Of a DNA stretch of 64,000 nt, positions 24,536 through 32,348 are shown piece by piece (the stretch's first letter is position 1; each line of letters begins with the position of its first letter). This DNA comes from Mesorhizobium sp. Root102. Lineage in GTDB: Bacteria > Pseudomonadota > Alphaproteobacteria > Rhizobiales > Rhizobiaceae. The stretch is taken from the NCBI RefSeq assembly GCF_001425625.1, contig NZ_LMCP01000001.1, positions 63,430 through 127,429 of the forward strand, given 5' to 3'. The position numbers were made by a program, and so were the translations under genes. The notes beneath the pieces were generated by a model. The model saw nothing but the letters and a program-made list of their open reading frames with translations. It was not told the DNA's origin and made no database searches.

Positions 24536-26215
24536 TTACATGCCTTGGTAGACCGGGCCTTCGCCGCCTTGTGGCGGCACCCAGTTGATGTTCTGGTTCG
24601 GGTCCTTGATGTCGCATGTCTTGCAGTGGACGCAGTTCTGCGCGTTGATGACGAAGCGCACGTCCTTCGCTGCAGGATCGGCGGCGGCATTGCCGTCCTT
24701 GTCGACCCACTCGTAGACGCCGGCAGGACAATAGCGCGTCGAGGGTCCCGCAAAGACGTCGTGCTCGGAACGTTTCTGCAGCTCCATGTCGCCGACAAGC
24801 AAATGGACCGGCTCGTTTTCCTCATGATTGGTGTTGGACAGGAACACCGAGGAAAGCCGGTCGAAGGTCAGCACGCCATCGGGCTTCGGATAGGCGATCT
24901 TCTTGTGCTGGGCGGCAGGCTCGAGCGTGGCATAGTCGGCCTTGCCATGCTTCAGCGTCCCGAAGGGCGAGATTCCGAACAGCGTGTTCAGCCACATGTC
25001 GAGGCCGCCGAGACCGACACCGACAATGGTGCCGAAGCGCGACCACAGCGGCTTGACGTTGCGCACCCTCTTCAGATCCTTGCCGATGTCGGTCGCACGC
25101 CAGGCCGCCTCATAGGAGGAAAGCTCGTCATTGGCACGACCGGCACCGATCGCCTCGGCGACATGCTCGGCCGCCAGCATGCCGGACAGCACGGCATTGT
25201 GCGAACCCTTGATGCGCGGCACGTTGACGAAGCCGGCCGCGCAACCCATCAGCGCGCCACCGGGGAAGGACAGTTTCGGCACCGACTGCCAGCCGCCTTC
25301 GGTGATGGCGCGCGCGCCATAGCCCAGCCGCTTGGCGCCCTCGAAGGTGCCTGCGATCGCCGGATGGGTCTTGAAGCGCTGGAATTCCTCGAATGGCGAC
25401 AGATACGGGTTCTTGTAGTTGAGGTGGAGGACGAAGCCGACCGCCACCTGATTGTCCTCGAGATGGTAGAGGAAGGAGCCGCCGCCGGTCTTCATGTCGA
25501 GCGGCCAGCCGAAAGAGTGCTGGACCAGGCCCGGACGATGGTTCTCCGGCTTGACCTGCCAGAGCTCCTTGAGGCCGATGCCGTATTTGCCGGGCTCGCG
25601 GCCGTCGGAAAGCTTGTATTTGGCGATCAGTTGCTTGGCGAGCGAGCCGCGCGCGCCCTCGCCGATCAGCACATACTTGCCCATCAGCGCCATTCCGGGC
25701 GCGAAGCCAGGGCCGTGTGTGCCGTCCTTCTCGATGCCCATGTCGCCGGTGACGACGCCGGTGACGGCGCCTTCCTCATTGTAGATGAGGCCGGCGGCGG
25801 CAAAGCCCGGATAGATCTCGACGCCGAGCGCCTCGGCCTTGGTCGCCAGCCAGCGGCAGACATTTCCGAGCGAGACGATGTAATTGCCGTGATTGTTCAT
25901 CAGCGGCGGCATCAGGATGTTGGGCAGGCGGAACGAGCCTGCAGGGCCAAGGACGAGGAAATGGTCCGCTGTGACCGGCGTCTTGAAGGGATGGCCTTCC
26001 TCATCGCGCCAGCCCGGCAAGAGCCGGTCGATGCCGATCGGATCGACGACGGCGCCGGAGAGGATATGGGCGCCGACCTCGCCACCCTTTTCCAGGACGA
26101 CAACCGAGAGCTCGGGGTTGATCTGCTTGAGGCGGATGGCGGCGGCGAGGCCGGCCGGGCCGGCTCCGACGATAACCACGTCGAATTCCATGCTTTCGCG
26201 TTCGATGTCGCTCAT
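24536..26215 (-). CDS. Electron transfer flavoprotein-ubiquinone oxidoreductase
   Basis: A 559-residue inner-membrane-associated enzyme that takes electrons from ETF and reduces ubiquinone, linking acyl-CoA dehydrogenases to respiration. The FAD motif VVIVGAGPAGLAAA is near the N-terminus, GARGSLAKQL and the quinone-binding hydrophobic region are in the middle, and the C-terminal [4Fe-4S] domain has RYCPAG and NCVHCKTCDIKDP. The ATG at 26215 follows GGAGGGG; an earlier ATG at 26272 has no ribosome binding site. It would serve the isovaleryl-CoA dehydrogenase encoded at 12942-14105. The ETF subunits themselves are not in the window. Confidence 0.96.
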   Translation of the reverse strand: MSDIERESMEFDVVIVGAGPAGLAAAIRLKQINPELSVVVLEKGGEVGAHILSGAVVDPIGIDRLLPGWRDEEGHPFKTPVTADHFLVLGPAGSFRLPNILMPPLMNNHGNYIVSLGNVCRWLATKAEALGVEIYPGFAAAGLIYNEEGAVTGVVTGDMGIEKDGTHGPGFAPGMALMGKYVLIGEGARGSLAKQLIAKYKLSDGREPGKYGIGLKELWQVKPENHRPGLVQHSFGWPLDMKTGGGSFLYHLEDNQVAVGFVLHLNYKNPYLSPFEEFQRFKTHPAIAGTFEGAKRLGYGARAITEGGWQSVPKLSFPGGALMGCAAGFVNVPRIKGSHNAVLSGMLAAEHVAEAIGAGRANDELSSYEAAWRATDIGKDLKRVRNVKPLWSRFGTIVGVGLGGLDMWLNTLFGISPFGTLKHGKADYATLEPAAQHKKIAYPKPDGVLTFDRLSSVFLSNTNHEENEPVHLLVGDMELQKRSEHDVFAGPSTRYCPAGVYEWVDKDGNAAADPAAKDVRFVINAQNCVHCKTCDIKDPNQNINWVPPQGGEGPVYQGM

Positions 26216-26435
26216 CAACCCCTCCGCACTGGCTTGTCCCATTCGGGTATCTTGCTGGCTCCTGCGCTGCATAGCGCATCAATTGGCGACAGGAAACCGG
26301 CGCATACGTGACAATGCGGTTTTGGCCAAAAAGCCGCGTATCGCGAGGCTGGGCGCGTGCTTTTCGGCCGGCATTGCCCCAGGCGCTTGCGTTTTTAATT
26401 GTTCGACGGCTTGCTTATCGGCCATACTTCACGCC

Positions 26436-27080
26436 ATGCGCATTCCTGGGCCAGCCGGCTTTTCATCGACGCGCTTTCTTTTCCCGCCCGGCCCAGCCTG
26501 CCGGGCGCTGCTTTTGGCCCTTCTGGCGCTGGCACCGGGTCAGGCTGCAGCGGACGAAGTGAAAGTCTGGTCGGCGGGGGCCTACTCGTTCTCCGACGAG
26601 CTTGGCGGCTTCCACATCACCGGCGCTTCGGGCATCGGAACGAAGGATGATCCGCTGGTCATCACCGAAGAGTTCAATTCGTCAACGCCGGTGACGCTGA
26701 CCATCCGCACGACAAAGCCGATCCAAGCCTTCGGCCCGGCCGGCGAATTCGCCAACGGCATCATGTATATGCGCATCGACGTGCTCAACAACAGCGGCCA
26801 GGCCTGGATCGAATTCCAGTTCGAACTTCAGGAGATCCTGAACCAGCCGAGCGTGTTCGGCGACGGGCTTTCCTTCGATCAGCGCAACAAGACGCCCGAC
26901 AACATCTGGTCGAGCAATTTTGCCGATTTCGATCGCGATTTCGAACCCTATGACCGGCTGCTGTTCAGGAATGGCAAGGTCGACCCGCTGAAGTCAGCCA
27001 GGTTCGAATTCCTGATGACCGACTACACGCCGCGCTGGACTTTTTATCTGGTGCAGGATCCGCGCATACCGACAGGGTAG
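26436..27080 (+). CDS. Secreted protein of unknown function
   Basis: A 214-residue protein with a signal peptide (hydrophobic ALLLALLALAPGQAAA, cut near residue 39). The mature part is rich in beta strands and aromatic residues: VWSAGAYSFSDELGGF at its start, a repeated TLTIRTT-type strand, and WTFYLVQDPR at the end. No cysteines, repeats or catalytic motif stand out. The frame is open upstream for hundreds of codons antisense to the ETF gene, but the ATG at 26436 is the last before the signal peptide. I cannot name a family. Confidence 0.65.
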   Translation: MRIPGPAGFSSTRFLFPPGPACRALLLALLALAPGQAAADEVKVWSAGAYSFSDELGGFHITGASGIGTKDDPLVITEEFNSSTPVTLTIRTTKPIQAFGPAGEFANGIMYMRIDVLNNSGQAWIEFQFELQEILNQPSVFGDGLSFDQRNKTPDNIWSSNFADFDRDFEPYDRLLFRNGKVDPLKSARFEFLMTDYTPRWTFYLVQDPRIPTG

Positions 27081-27129
27081 AGAAGCGGCCAGCCTTGCAA
27101 ATTGCCGCCACGCGGACGAATGTGCCGGC

Positions 27130-28011
27130 ATGACTGCCGCTTCCCCAAACAACAGACCTGATATTGCCGACCTGCTGGCCTTTTATGCCAGCGTGGGCGT
27201 CGACGAGGCGCTCGAAGACCAGCCGGTGAACCGGTTCGCCGAGGTTGCGCCAAGGCCGGTGGAGCCTGCGCCCGTGGCGGCGCCTTCGGGCGCCACCGGC
27301 GTACCGCAGCGTTCGACGAACACGTCTCGCCCCGAAGCGGGCGACAGAGCAAATGCTCCACCCGTTGCGCGGCCGCTGTCTGCTACGACTGCGGTTCCCG
27401 ACGAAGCGCAAGCAGCACTTGCCCGCCAGTTGGCAACGACGGCAACGACGCTGGACGAGCTTCGCCAGCACATGGCGGCGTTCGACGGCTGCAATCTCAA
27501 GGCCACTGCCAAGAGCCTGGTGTTCGCCGACGGCAACCCGGAAGCAGCCGTCATGCTGGTCGGCGAGGCGCCCGGCCGCGACGAGGACATCGAGGGCCTG
27601 CCCTTCGTCGGCCGCTCGGGCCGGCTGCTCGACCGCATGCTGGCAGCGATCGGGCTCGACCGCACATCTGTCTATATCGCCAACGTCATTCCCTGGCGGC
27701 CGCCGGGCAATCGCACGCCGACGCCGCATGAGACCGAGATCTGCCGGCCGTTCATCGAGCGGCAGATCGAGCTGGTCAATCCGAAGGTGCTGATCAACCT
27801 TGGCGGCCCGTCGGCCAAGACCTTGCTCAACACCTCGGAAGGCATCTTGCGACTGCGCGGCAACTGGCGTGTCCACACGACGGCGTCTGGCATCGCCATT
27901 CCGGCCATGCCGACGCTGCACCCGGCCTATCTCTTGCGAACGCCCGCGCACAAGAAGCTGGCGTGGCGGGATTTTCTCGAGGTGAAGGCAAAGCTGCGGG
28001 AAGTTGGCTGA
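27130..28011 (+). CDS. Family 4-type uracil-DNA glycosylase
   Basis: A 293-residue DNA repair enzyme that removes uracil from DNA. The N-terminal ~115 residues are Pro/Ala-rich and probably disordered. The glycosylase domain has motif 1 GEAPGRDED (from residue 145), PFVGRSGRLLDRML, NVIPWRPPGNRTPTP, and motif 2 HPAYLLR (from residue 264), all typical of family 4. Only two cysteines exist in the whole protein, in FDGCNLK and ETEICRPF, whereas the founding family 4 enzymes bind a [4Fe-4S] cluster with four. The long N-terminal extension is also unusual. It could be assigned to a neighbouring family, but glycosylase function looks likely. Confidence 0.85.
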   Translation: MTAASPNNRPDIADLLAFYASVGVDEALEDQPVNRFAEVAPRPVEPAPVAAPSGATGVPQRSTNTSRPEAGDRANAPPVARPLSATTAVPDEAQAALARQLATTATTLDELRQHMAAFDGCNLKATAKSLVFADGNPEAAVMLVGEAPGRDEDIEGLPFVGRSGRLLDRMLAAIGLDRTSVYIANVIPWRPPGNRTPTPHETEICRPFIERQIELVNPKVLINLGGPSAKTLLNTSEGILRLRGNWRVHTTASGIAIPAMPTLHPAYLLRTPAHKKLAWRDFLEVKAKLREVG

Positions 28012-28104
28012 GGCTTGGCGAGTAGCCAATCTCCGACATGGATGCCGTACCGATAACCTCCGAGGTAATTGAAATACGTCTCCTCTCAGCCTAACCGTGC
28101 CCTC

Positions 28105-28917
28105 ATGACAACACCCCAAACCTCCGCCGGCAGCCTCATTCGCGAATGGCGCACGCGCCGGCGCATGTCACAGCTCGACCTCGCGATGGAGGCCGAGATC
28201 TCGCAGCGGCATCTGAGCTTCGTCGAAAGCGGCCGCGCCGCGCCTTCGCGGGACATGGTGCTGCATCTGGCCGAGCAATTGTCGATCCCGCTCAGGCAAC
28301 GCAACCAGCTGCTGCTCGCCGCCGGCTTTGCCCCCAGCTTCGGCGAGCGCTCGCTTGGCGACGCGACGTTGGCGCCGGCGATGGCGGCGGTCGAGATCGT
28401 GCTCAAGGGGCACGAGCCTTTCCCGGCACTCGCTGTCGACCGCCACTGGAACCTGGTTTCGGCCAACGCCGCCATCGCTCCCTTCCTTGCCGATGTCAGC
28501 GAGGCTGCGCTGCTGACGCCGCCGGTCAACGTGCTCCGCCTCAGCCTGCATCCCGGCGGCATCGCACCGCGCATCGTCAATCTCCAGGAATGGCGGACGC
28601 ATCTGCTTGAGCGCCTGAAACGCCAGAACGACGAGGGCGGCGACCCGGAGCTGGTCGAACTGGAACGTGAGCTGCGGACTTATCCGTCCGGCTTGAAAGG
28701 CATCCGGCCGGCGCCGGTCGAGCCGAATGCCATCGTGCACCCGCTCAGGCTGGCGCATGGCGATCAAGTGCTGTCATTCATCAGCACCATCACCGTGTTC
28801 GGCACGCCGCTCGACGTGACGCTGTCGGAACTGGCGATCGAATCGTTTTTCCCGGCCGATGAGCCGACCAGGACGATGCTGGTGCGATTGGCGAAGGAAC
28901 GCGCCGAACAGTCGTAG
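28105..28917 (+). CDS. XRE-family regulator with MmyB-type ligand domain
   Basis: A 270-residue transcription factor. Residues ~8-65 are an XRE helix-turn-helix (RRMSQLDLAMEAEISQRHLS with the SGRAAPSRDMV turn). The rest is the MmyB-like PAS-related ligand-binding domain: ALAVDRHWNLVSAN, HPGGIAP, LSFISTITVFGTPLDVTLSEL and ESFFPADEPT. Relatives often repress a neighbouring oxidoreductase gene and may bind a fatty-acid-like ligand. Here no such partner is adjacent: the upstream gene is the glycosylase and the downstream transporter converges. The ATG at 28105 is chosen over a TTG 36 nt upstream. Confidence 0.88.
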   Translation: MTTPQTSAGSLIREWRTRRRMSQLDLAMEAEISQRHLSFVESGRAAPSRDMVLHLAEQLSIPLRQRNQLLLAAGFAPSFGERSLGDATLAPAMAAVEIVLKGHEPFPALAVDRHWNLVSANAAIAPFLADVSEAALLTPPVNVLRLSLHPGGIAPRIVNLQEWRTHLLERLKRQNDEGGDPELVELERELRTYPSGLKGIRPAPVEPNAIVHPLRLAHGDQVLSFISTITVFGTPLDVTLSELAIESFFPADEPTRTMLVRLAKERAEQS

Positions 28918-29889
28918 TCACCCCTGGGGCAAAGATGCCTTGCGCGTGCGGGTGCGCTCCAGGCCAAGCTGGCGTTCGCGCCAAATGATGAAAATCCCGG
29001 CGGCAACGACGATCAGGCCGCCGACGAGCATGTTCAGCGTGGCGACGTCGCCAAAGACGAGATAACCGACGACGACGCCGAGGATCATCGAGGTGTATTC
29101 GAACGGCGCCACGACCGAGGCCTCGGCATGGCGATAGGCCGCCGTCATCAGAATCTGGCCGAGGCCGCCGCAGAAGCCGGCCACAACCAGAAGAGCCGCC
29201 TGGAGCGGCGTCAGCGCTTGCCAGCCGAACGGCAGCGACAGCAGCGACATGACGCTCGCCGTCACCGAAAACCAAAGCACGATGGTCGCGGTGCGCTCGC
29301 TTTGCACGAGATTGCGCACCAAAAGCATGGCAACCGCCGAGATCGCCGCCGCGACAAGAGCGGCAACAACGCCAAGCACCTCCTGATCGTCGAGCGCCTC
29401 ATCGGAACTCAGCAGCGTCAACTCCGGCCAGGAGATGATCAGCACGCCTACAAGGCCGACCGCGACCGCGCTCCAGCGATAGACGCGGATAGCCTCGCCA
29501 AGAAAGACCGAACTGAACACCACCACCAGCAGAGGCTGCGCATAGTTCAGCGTGATCGCTTCCGGCAGCGGCAGCCGGGTCAGCGCGAAAAAGCCAAGTC
29601 CCATGGCGCAGACGCCGACGACGCCGCGCGCGATGTGGTTGAACGGACGCTTGGTCGAAAAGGCAGTGCCGAGTTTTCCTTTGAAAGCCAGAAACGCGAT
29701 GATCGGGAAGATGGCGAAGAAGGAGCGGAAGAAGACGATCTCGCCCGCCGGAACGGTGCCTGCGGCCTTGATGCAGGTCTGCATGCCGACGAAGACCGCC
29801 ACCGAGATGATCTTGAGCATGATGCCGGTGAGCGTGTTGTGCCCGGCGGCGTGCTCACTGGCTATGGGGCTGCCCGGGCTGGCTGTCAC
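28918..29889 (-). CDS. DMT-superfamily (EamA) transporter
   Basis: A 323-residue inner-membrane protein with about ten transmembrane helices in two EamA halves. The first contains IVFFRSFFAIFPIIAFLAF and the second AYRHAEASVVAPFEYTSMIL, the usual family signature. These proteins export or import small metabolites; the substrate cannot be read. It starts with GTG at 29889, which overlaps the stop codon of the upstream molybdenum hydroxylase gene by 4 nt, so translation is probably coupled. That suggests it moves a substrate or product of that enzyme. Confidence 0.88.
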   Translation of the reverse strand: MTASPGSPIASEHAAGHNTLTGIMLKIISVAVFVGMQTCIKAAGTVPAGEIVFFRSFFAIFPIIAFLAFKGKLGTAFSTKRPFNHIARGVVGVCAMGLGFFALTRLPLPEAITLNYAQPLLVVVFSSVFLGEAIRVYRWSAVAVGLVGVLIISWPELTLLSSDEALDDQEVLGVVAALVAAAISAVAMLLVRNLVQSERTATIVLWFSVTASVMSLLSLPFGWQALTPLQAALLVVAGFCGGLGQILMTAAYRHAEASVVAPFEYTSMILGVVVGYLVFGDVATLNMLVGGLIVVAAGIFIIWRERQLGLERTRTRKASLPQG

Positions 29890-32240
29890 GCTCCCACAGC
29901 TTCCCGGATCGTTGCCCAGATGCGCGCCGGCGTCGCCGGCATGTCGATGTGTTTGACGCCATAGGCGCGCCAGAGCGCGTCGGTCACCGCATTGAGCGCG
30001 GCAGGGGTCGAGCCGATGGTGCCGGCCTCGCCTGCCCCCTTGATGCCGAGCGCATTGGTGGTCGACGGGACGTTGCGGGTCTCGAAATGGAAGAATGGGA
30101 AATTGTCGGCGCGCGGCATGGCGTAGTCCATGAAGCTCGCCGTCAGCAGCTGTCCGTCTTCGCCATAGATGGTGTCCTCGGTCAGCGCCTGGCCGATGCC
30201 TTGCACGACGCCGCCATGCACCTGGCCGGCAAGCAGGATCGGATTCACGGTGACGCCGAAATCGTCAACGATGGTGTAGCGGACGATCTCGGTGGCGCCG
30301 GTGTCGGGATCGATCTCGACCTCGCAGATATGGGTGCCGTTGGGATAGGTGCACTCGTCCTGCACGAATTCTCCGAACCCTTTGAGATCGTCCGGCGTCT
30401 TGGCGGCCTTGGCGATGGTGGAGAAATCGATCGTGCGATCGGTGCCGACGATGCGTGCAACACCATCAGACAGCTCGATGTCGCCGGCCGAGGCCTCCAG
30501 CTCATCGGCGGCGATGCGCTTGATCTTGTTGGCCAGATCCTCGCCCGCGCGGGAAGCTGATACACCCCCCAGCGGAATGGAGCGCGAGCCGCCGGTGCCG
30601 CCGCCGGCCTTCAGCTCGTCGGTGTCGCCCTGGCGGACATGGATCTTGTCGATGTCGAGATGGAGCTTTTCCGACAGGAACTGCGCATAGGCGGTGGCGT
30701 GCCCCTGCCCGTTGCTCTGGGTGCCGATCTTCAGCGTCACCGTGCCGTCGCCATTGAGTTCGACAAAGGCCGGCTCCGAGCCCGGAAAGGCGCAGGCCTC
30801 GATATAGGTCGCCATGCCGAGGCCGCGGATCTTTCCGCCGGCCTTCGACTGCGCCAGCCGCGCCGGGAACGCTTTCCATTCGGACCGTTCAATGGCGCGC
30901 TCCATATGGCCTTCGAATTCACCATTGTCGTAGAGGCGGCCGGTCTGCGTTCGGTAGGGAAACTGCTCCGGCCGGATGAAGTTGCGGCGCCGGATCTCCT
31001 CGACAGGCAGGTTGAGATCATGGGCGCAGGCATCGACAAGCTTTTCCAGCAGGAACGCTGCTTCCGGCCGGCCGGCGCCGCGATAGGCATCAACCGGGCA
31101 GGTGTTGGTGTAGAGGCCGGTCACCGAGACGTCGAGCGCCTGGATATCATAGACGCCGGTCGACATGGTGACGCCGATATAGGGAATGAACGGACCGTAC
31201 TGCGAGATATAGGCGCCGATGTTGGCGAGCAGGTCCACCTTCATGCCAAGGAAGCGGCCATTCTTGTCCAGCGCCATCTCGGCCGTCACGGAATTGTCGC
31301 GCCCTTGCGCGTCGGTCAGGAAGTGCTCTGTGCGGTCGCCGGCCCACTTCACCGGACGGCCAAGCCGCTTTGCCGCCTCGAGCACCAGCGGATATTCGCG
31401 GTAGACGAAGCTCTTGGGCCCGAAACCGCCGCCGACGTCAGGCGTGATGACGCGCAGCCGATCCTTCTTGATCTTGAACAGGCCGGCCAGGATGTACTGC
31501 ATCGAATGCACGCCCTGCGACCCTGTGGTCAGCACGAAGCGGTTCTCCTCAACATTCCACTCGCCGATCGCCGAGCGCGGCTCCATGTAGTTGCAGACCA
31601 GCCGGTTATTGACGAATTCGATGCGGGTGACATGGGCGGCCTTGGCGAAAGCCGCCTTGGTCTTCGCCTTGTCGCCCATGTGGTAGGTGAAGGCGCGGTT
31701 GGAACCAAGCTCCGGCCAGACCAGCGGCGTGCCTTCGGCAAGTGCCGTTGCCGTCCCGGAGGCCGCATCTTCGCTGTCATAGTCGACGTCGATCAGTTCA
31801 GCGGCATCCTGTGCCAAGGCACGGCTGTCGGCGACGACGAAGGCGACGGCGTCGCCGACATGGTTGACCCGGTCGCGGCACAGGATCGGGATGTCGCGCG
31901 TCGGCGCCTTGGTGCCGTCCGGCTGTTCCTGCATGACGCCGGACTTGAGATCGCCGAGATGGGCAAGGTCCTTGCCGGTCAGCACCAGATGCACGCCGGG
32001 TGCCGCCTTCGCCGCCTCGGTCGAACCGATGGTGAAGCTGGCCTTGGCGACCGGCGAGCGCAGGACATAGCCATGCAGGACGCCAGCCGGCTGGATGTCG
32101 TCGGTATAGCGGCCCTGCCCCTGGATGAAGGCGGCATCCTCGCGCCGCAGCACGGATGCGCCCATGCCGAATTTCGGTGTGACGACGGTCAATGGGTGCC
32201 TCGCGGTGGTGACGGGAGAAGGAAGGCCTGAAATAGGCAT
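29886..32240 (-). CDS. Xanthine dehydrogenase/CoxL-type molybdopterin-binding large subunit (form II)
   Basis: A 784-residue molybdenum hydroxylase large subunit of the CO dehydrogenase/xanthine oxidase family. GRYTDDIQPAGVLHGYVLRS is the domain start, TPDVGGGFGPKSFVYREYP is the molybdopterin-binding loop, and GIKGAGEAGTIG carries the conserved catalytic Glu. The active-site loop reads AYRGAGR (residues 385-391), the form II type; true CO dehydrogenases (form I) have AYXCSFR. It therefore probably oxidises an aldehyde, N-heterocycle or similar compound. The usual 2Fe-2S and FAD subunit genes are not beside it. The ATG at 32240 begins the conserved region. It is coupled to the downstream DMT transporter. 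Confidence 0.9.
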   Translation of the reverse strand: MPISGLPSPVTTARHPLTVVTPKFGMGASVLRREDAAFIQGQGRYTDDIQPAGVLHGYVLRSPVAKASFTIGSTEAAKAAPGVHLVLTGKDLAHLGDLKSGVMQEQPDGTKAPTRDIPILCRDRVNHVGDAVAFVVADSRALAQDAAELIDVDYDSEDAASGTATALAEGTPLVWPELGSNRAFTYHMGDKAKTKAAFAKAAHVTRIEFVNNRLVCNYMEPRSAIGEWNVEENRFVLTTGSQGVHSMQYILAGLFKIKKDRLRVITPDVGGGFGPKSFVYREYPLVLEAAKRLGRPVKWAGDRTEHFLTDAQGRDNSVTAEMALDKNGRFLGMKVDLLANIGAYISQYGPFIPYIGVTMSTGVYDIQALDVSVTGLYTNTCPVDAYRGAGRPEAAFLLEKLVDACAHDLNLPVEEIRRRNFIRPEQFPYRTQTGRLYDNGEFEGHMERAIERSEWKAFPARLAQSKAGGKIRGLGMATYIEACAFPGSEPAFVELNGDGTVTLKIGTQSNGQGHATAYAQFLSEKLHLDIDKIHVRQGDTDELKAGGGTGGSRSIPLGGVSASRAGEDLANKIKRIAADELEASAGDIELSDGVARIVGTDRTIDFSTIAKAAKTPDDLKGFGEFVQDECTYPNGTHICEVEIDPDTGATEIVRYTIVDDFGVTVNPILLAGQVHGGVVQGIGQALTEDTIYGEDGQLLTASFMDYAMPRADNFPFFHFETRNVPSTTNALGIKGAGEAGTIGSTPAALNAVTDALWRAYGVKHIDMPATPARIWATIREAVGA

Positions 32241-32348
32241 TGCCTCAGTTTTGTCGAGGGGCCGTTTCGTGTAAAGAGCGCGGACTTCAAATTTCTTGGA
32301 CCAGCGGGAACATCCGCCGCCAAGGCCATCGACAGGAAAACCCACGGA

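Noticed and set aside
24497..26311. 604-codon frame antisense to the ETF-ubiquinone oxidoreductase gene
   Set aside because: Same shadow pattern; the minus-strand protein has FAD and Fe-S motifs, the plus-strand one has none.
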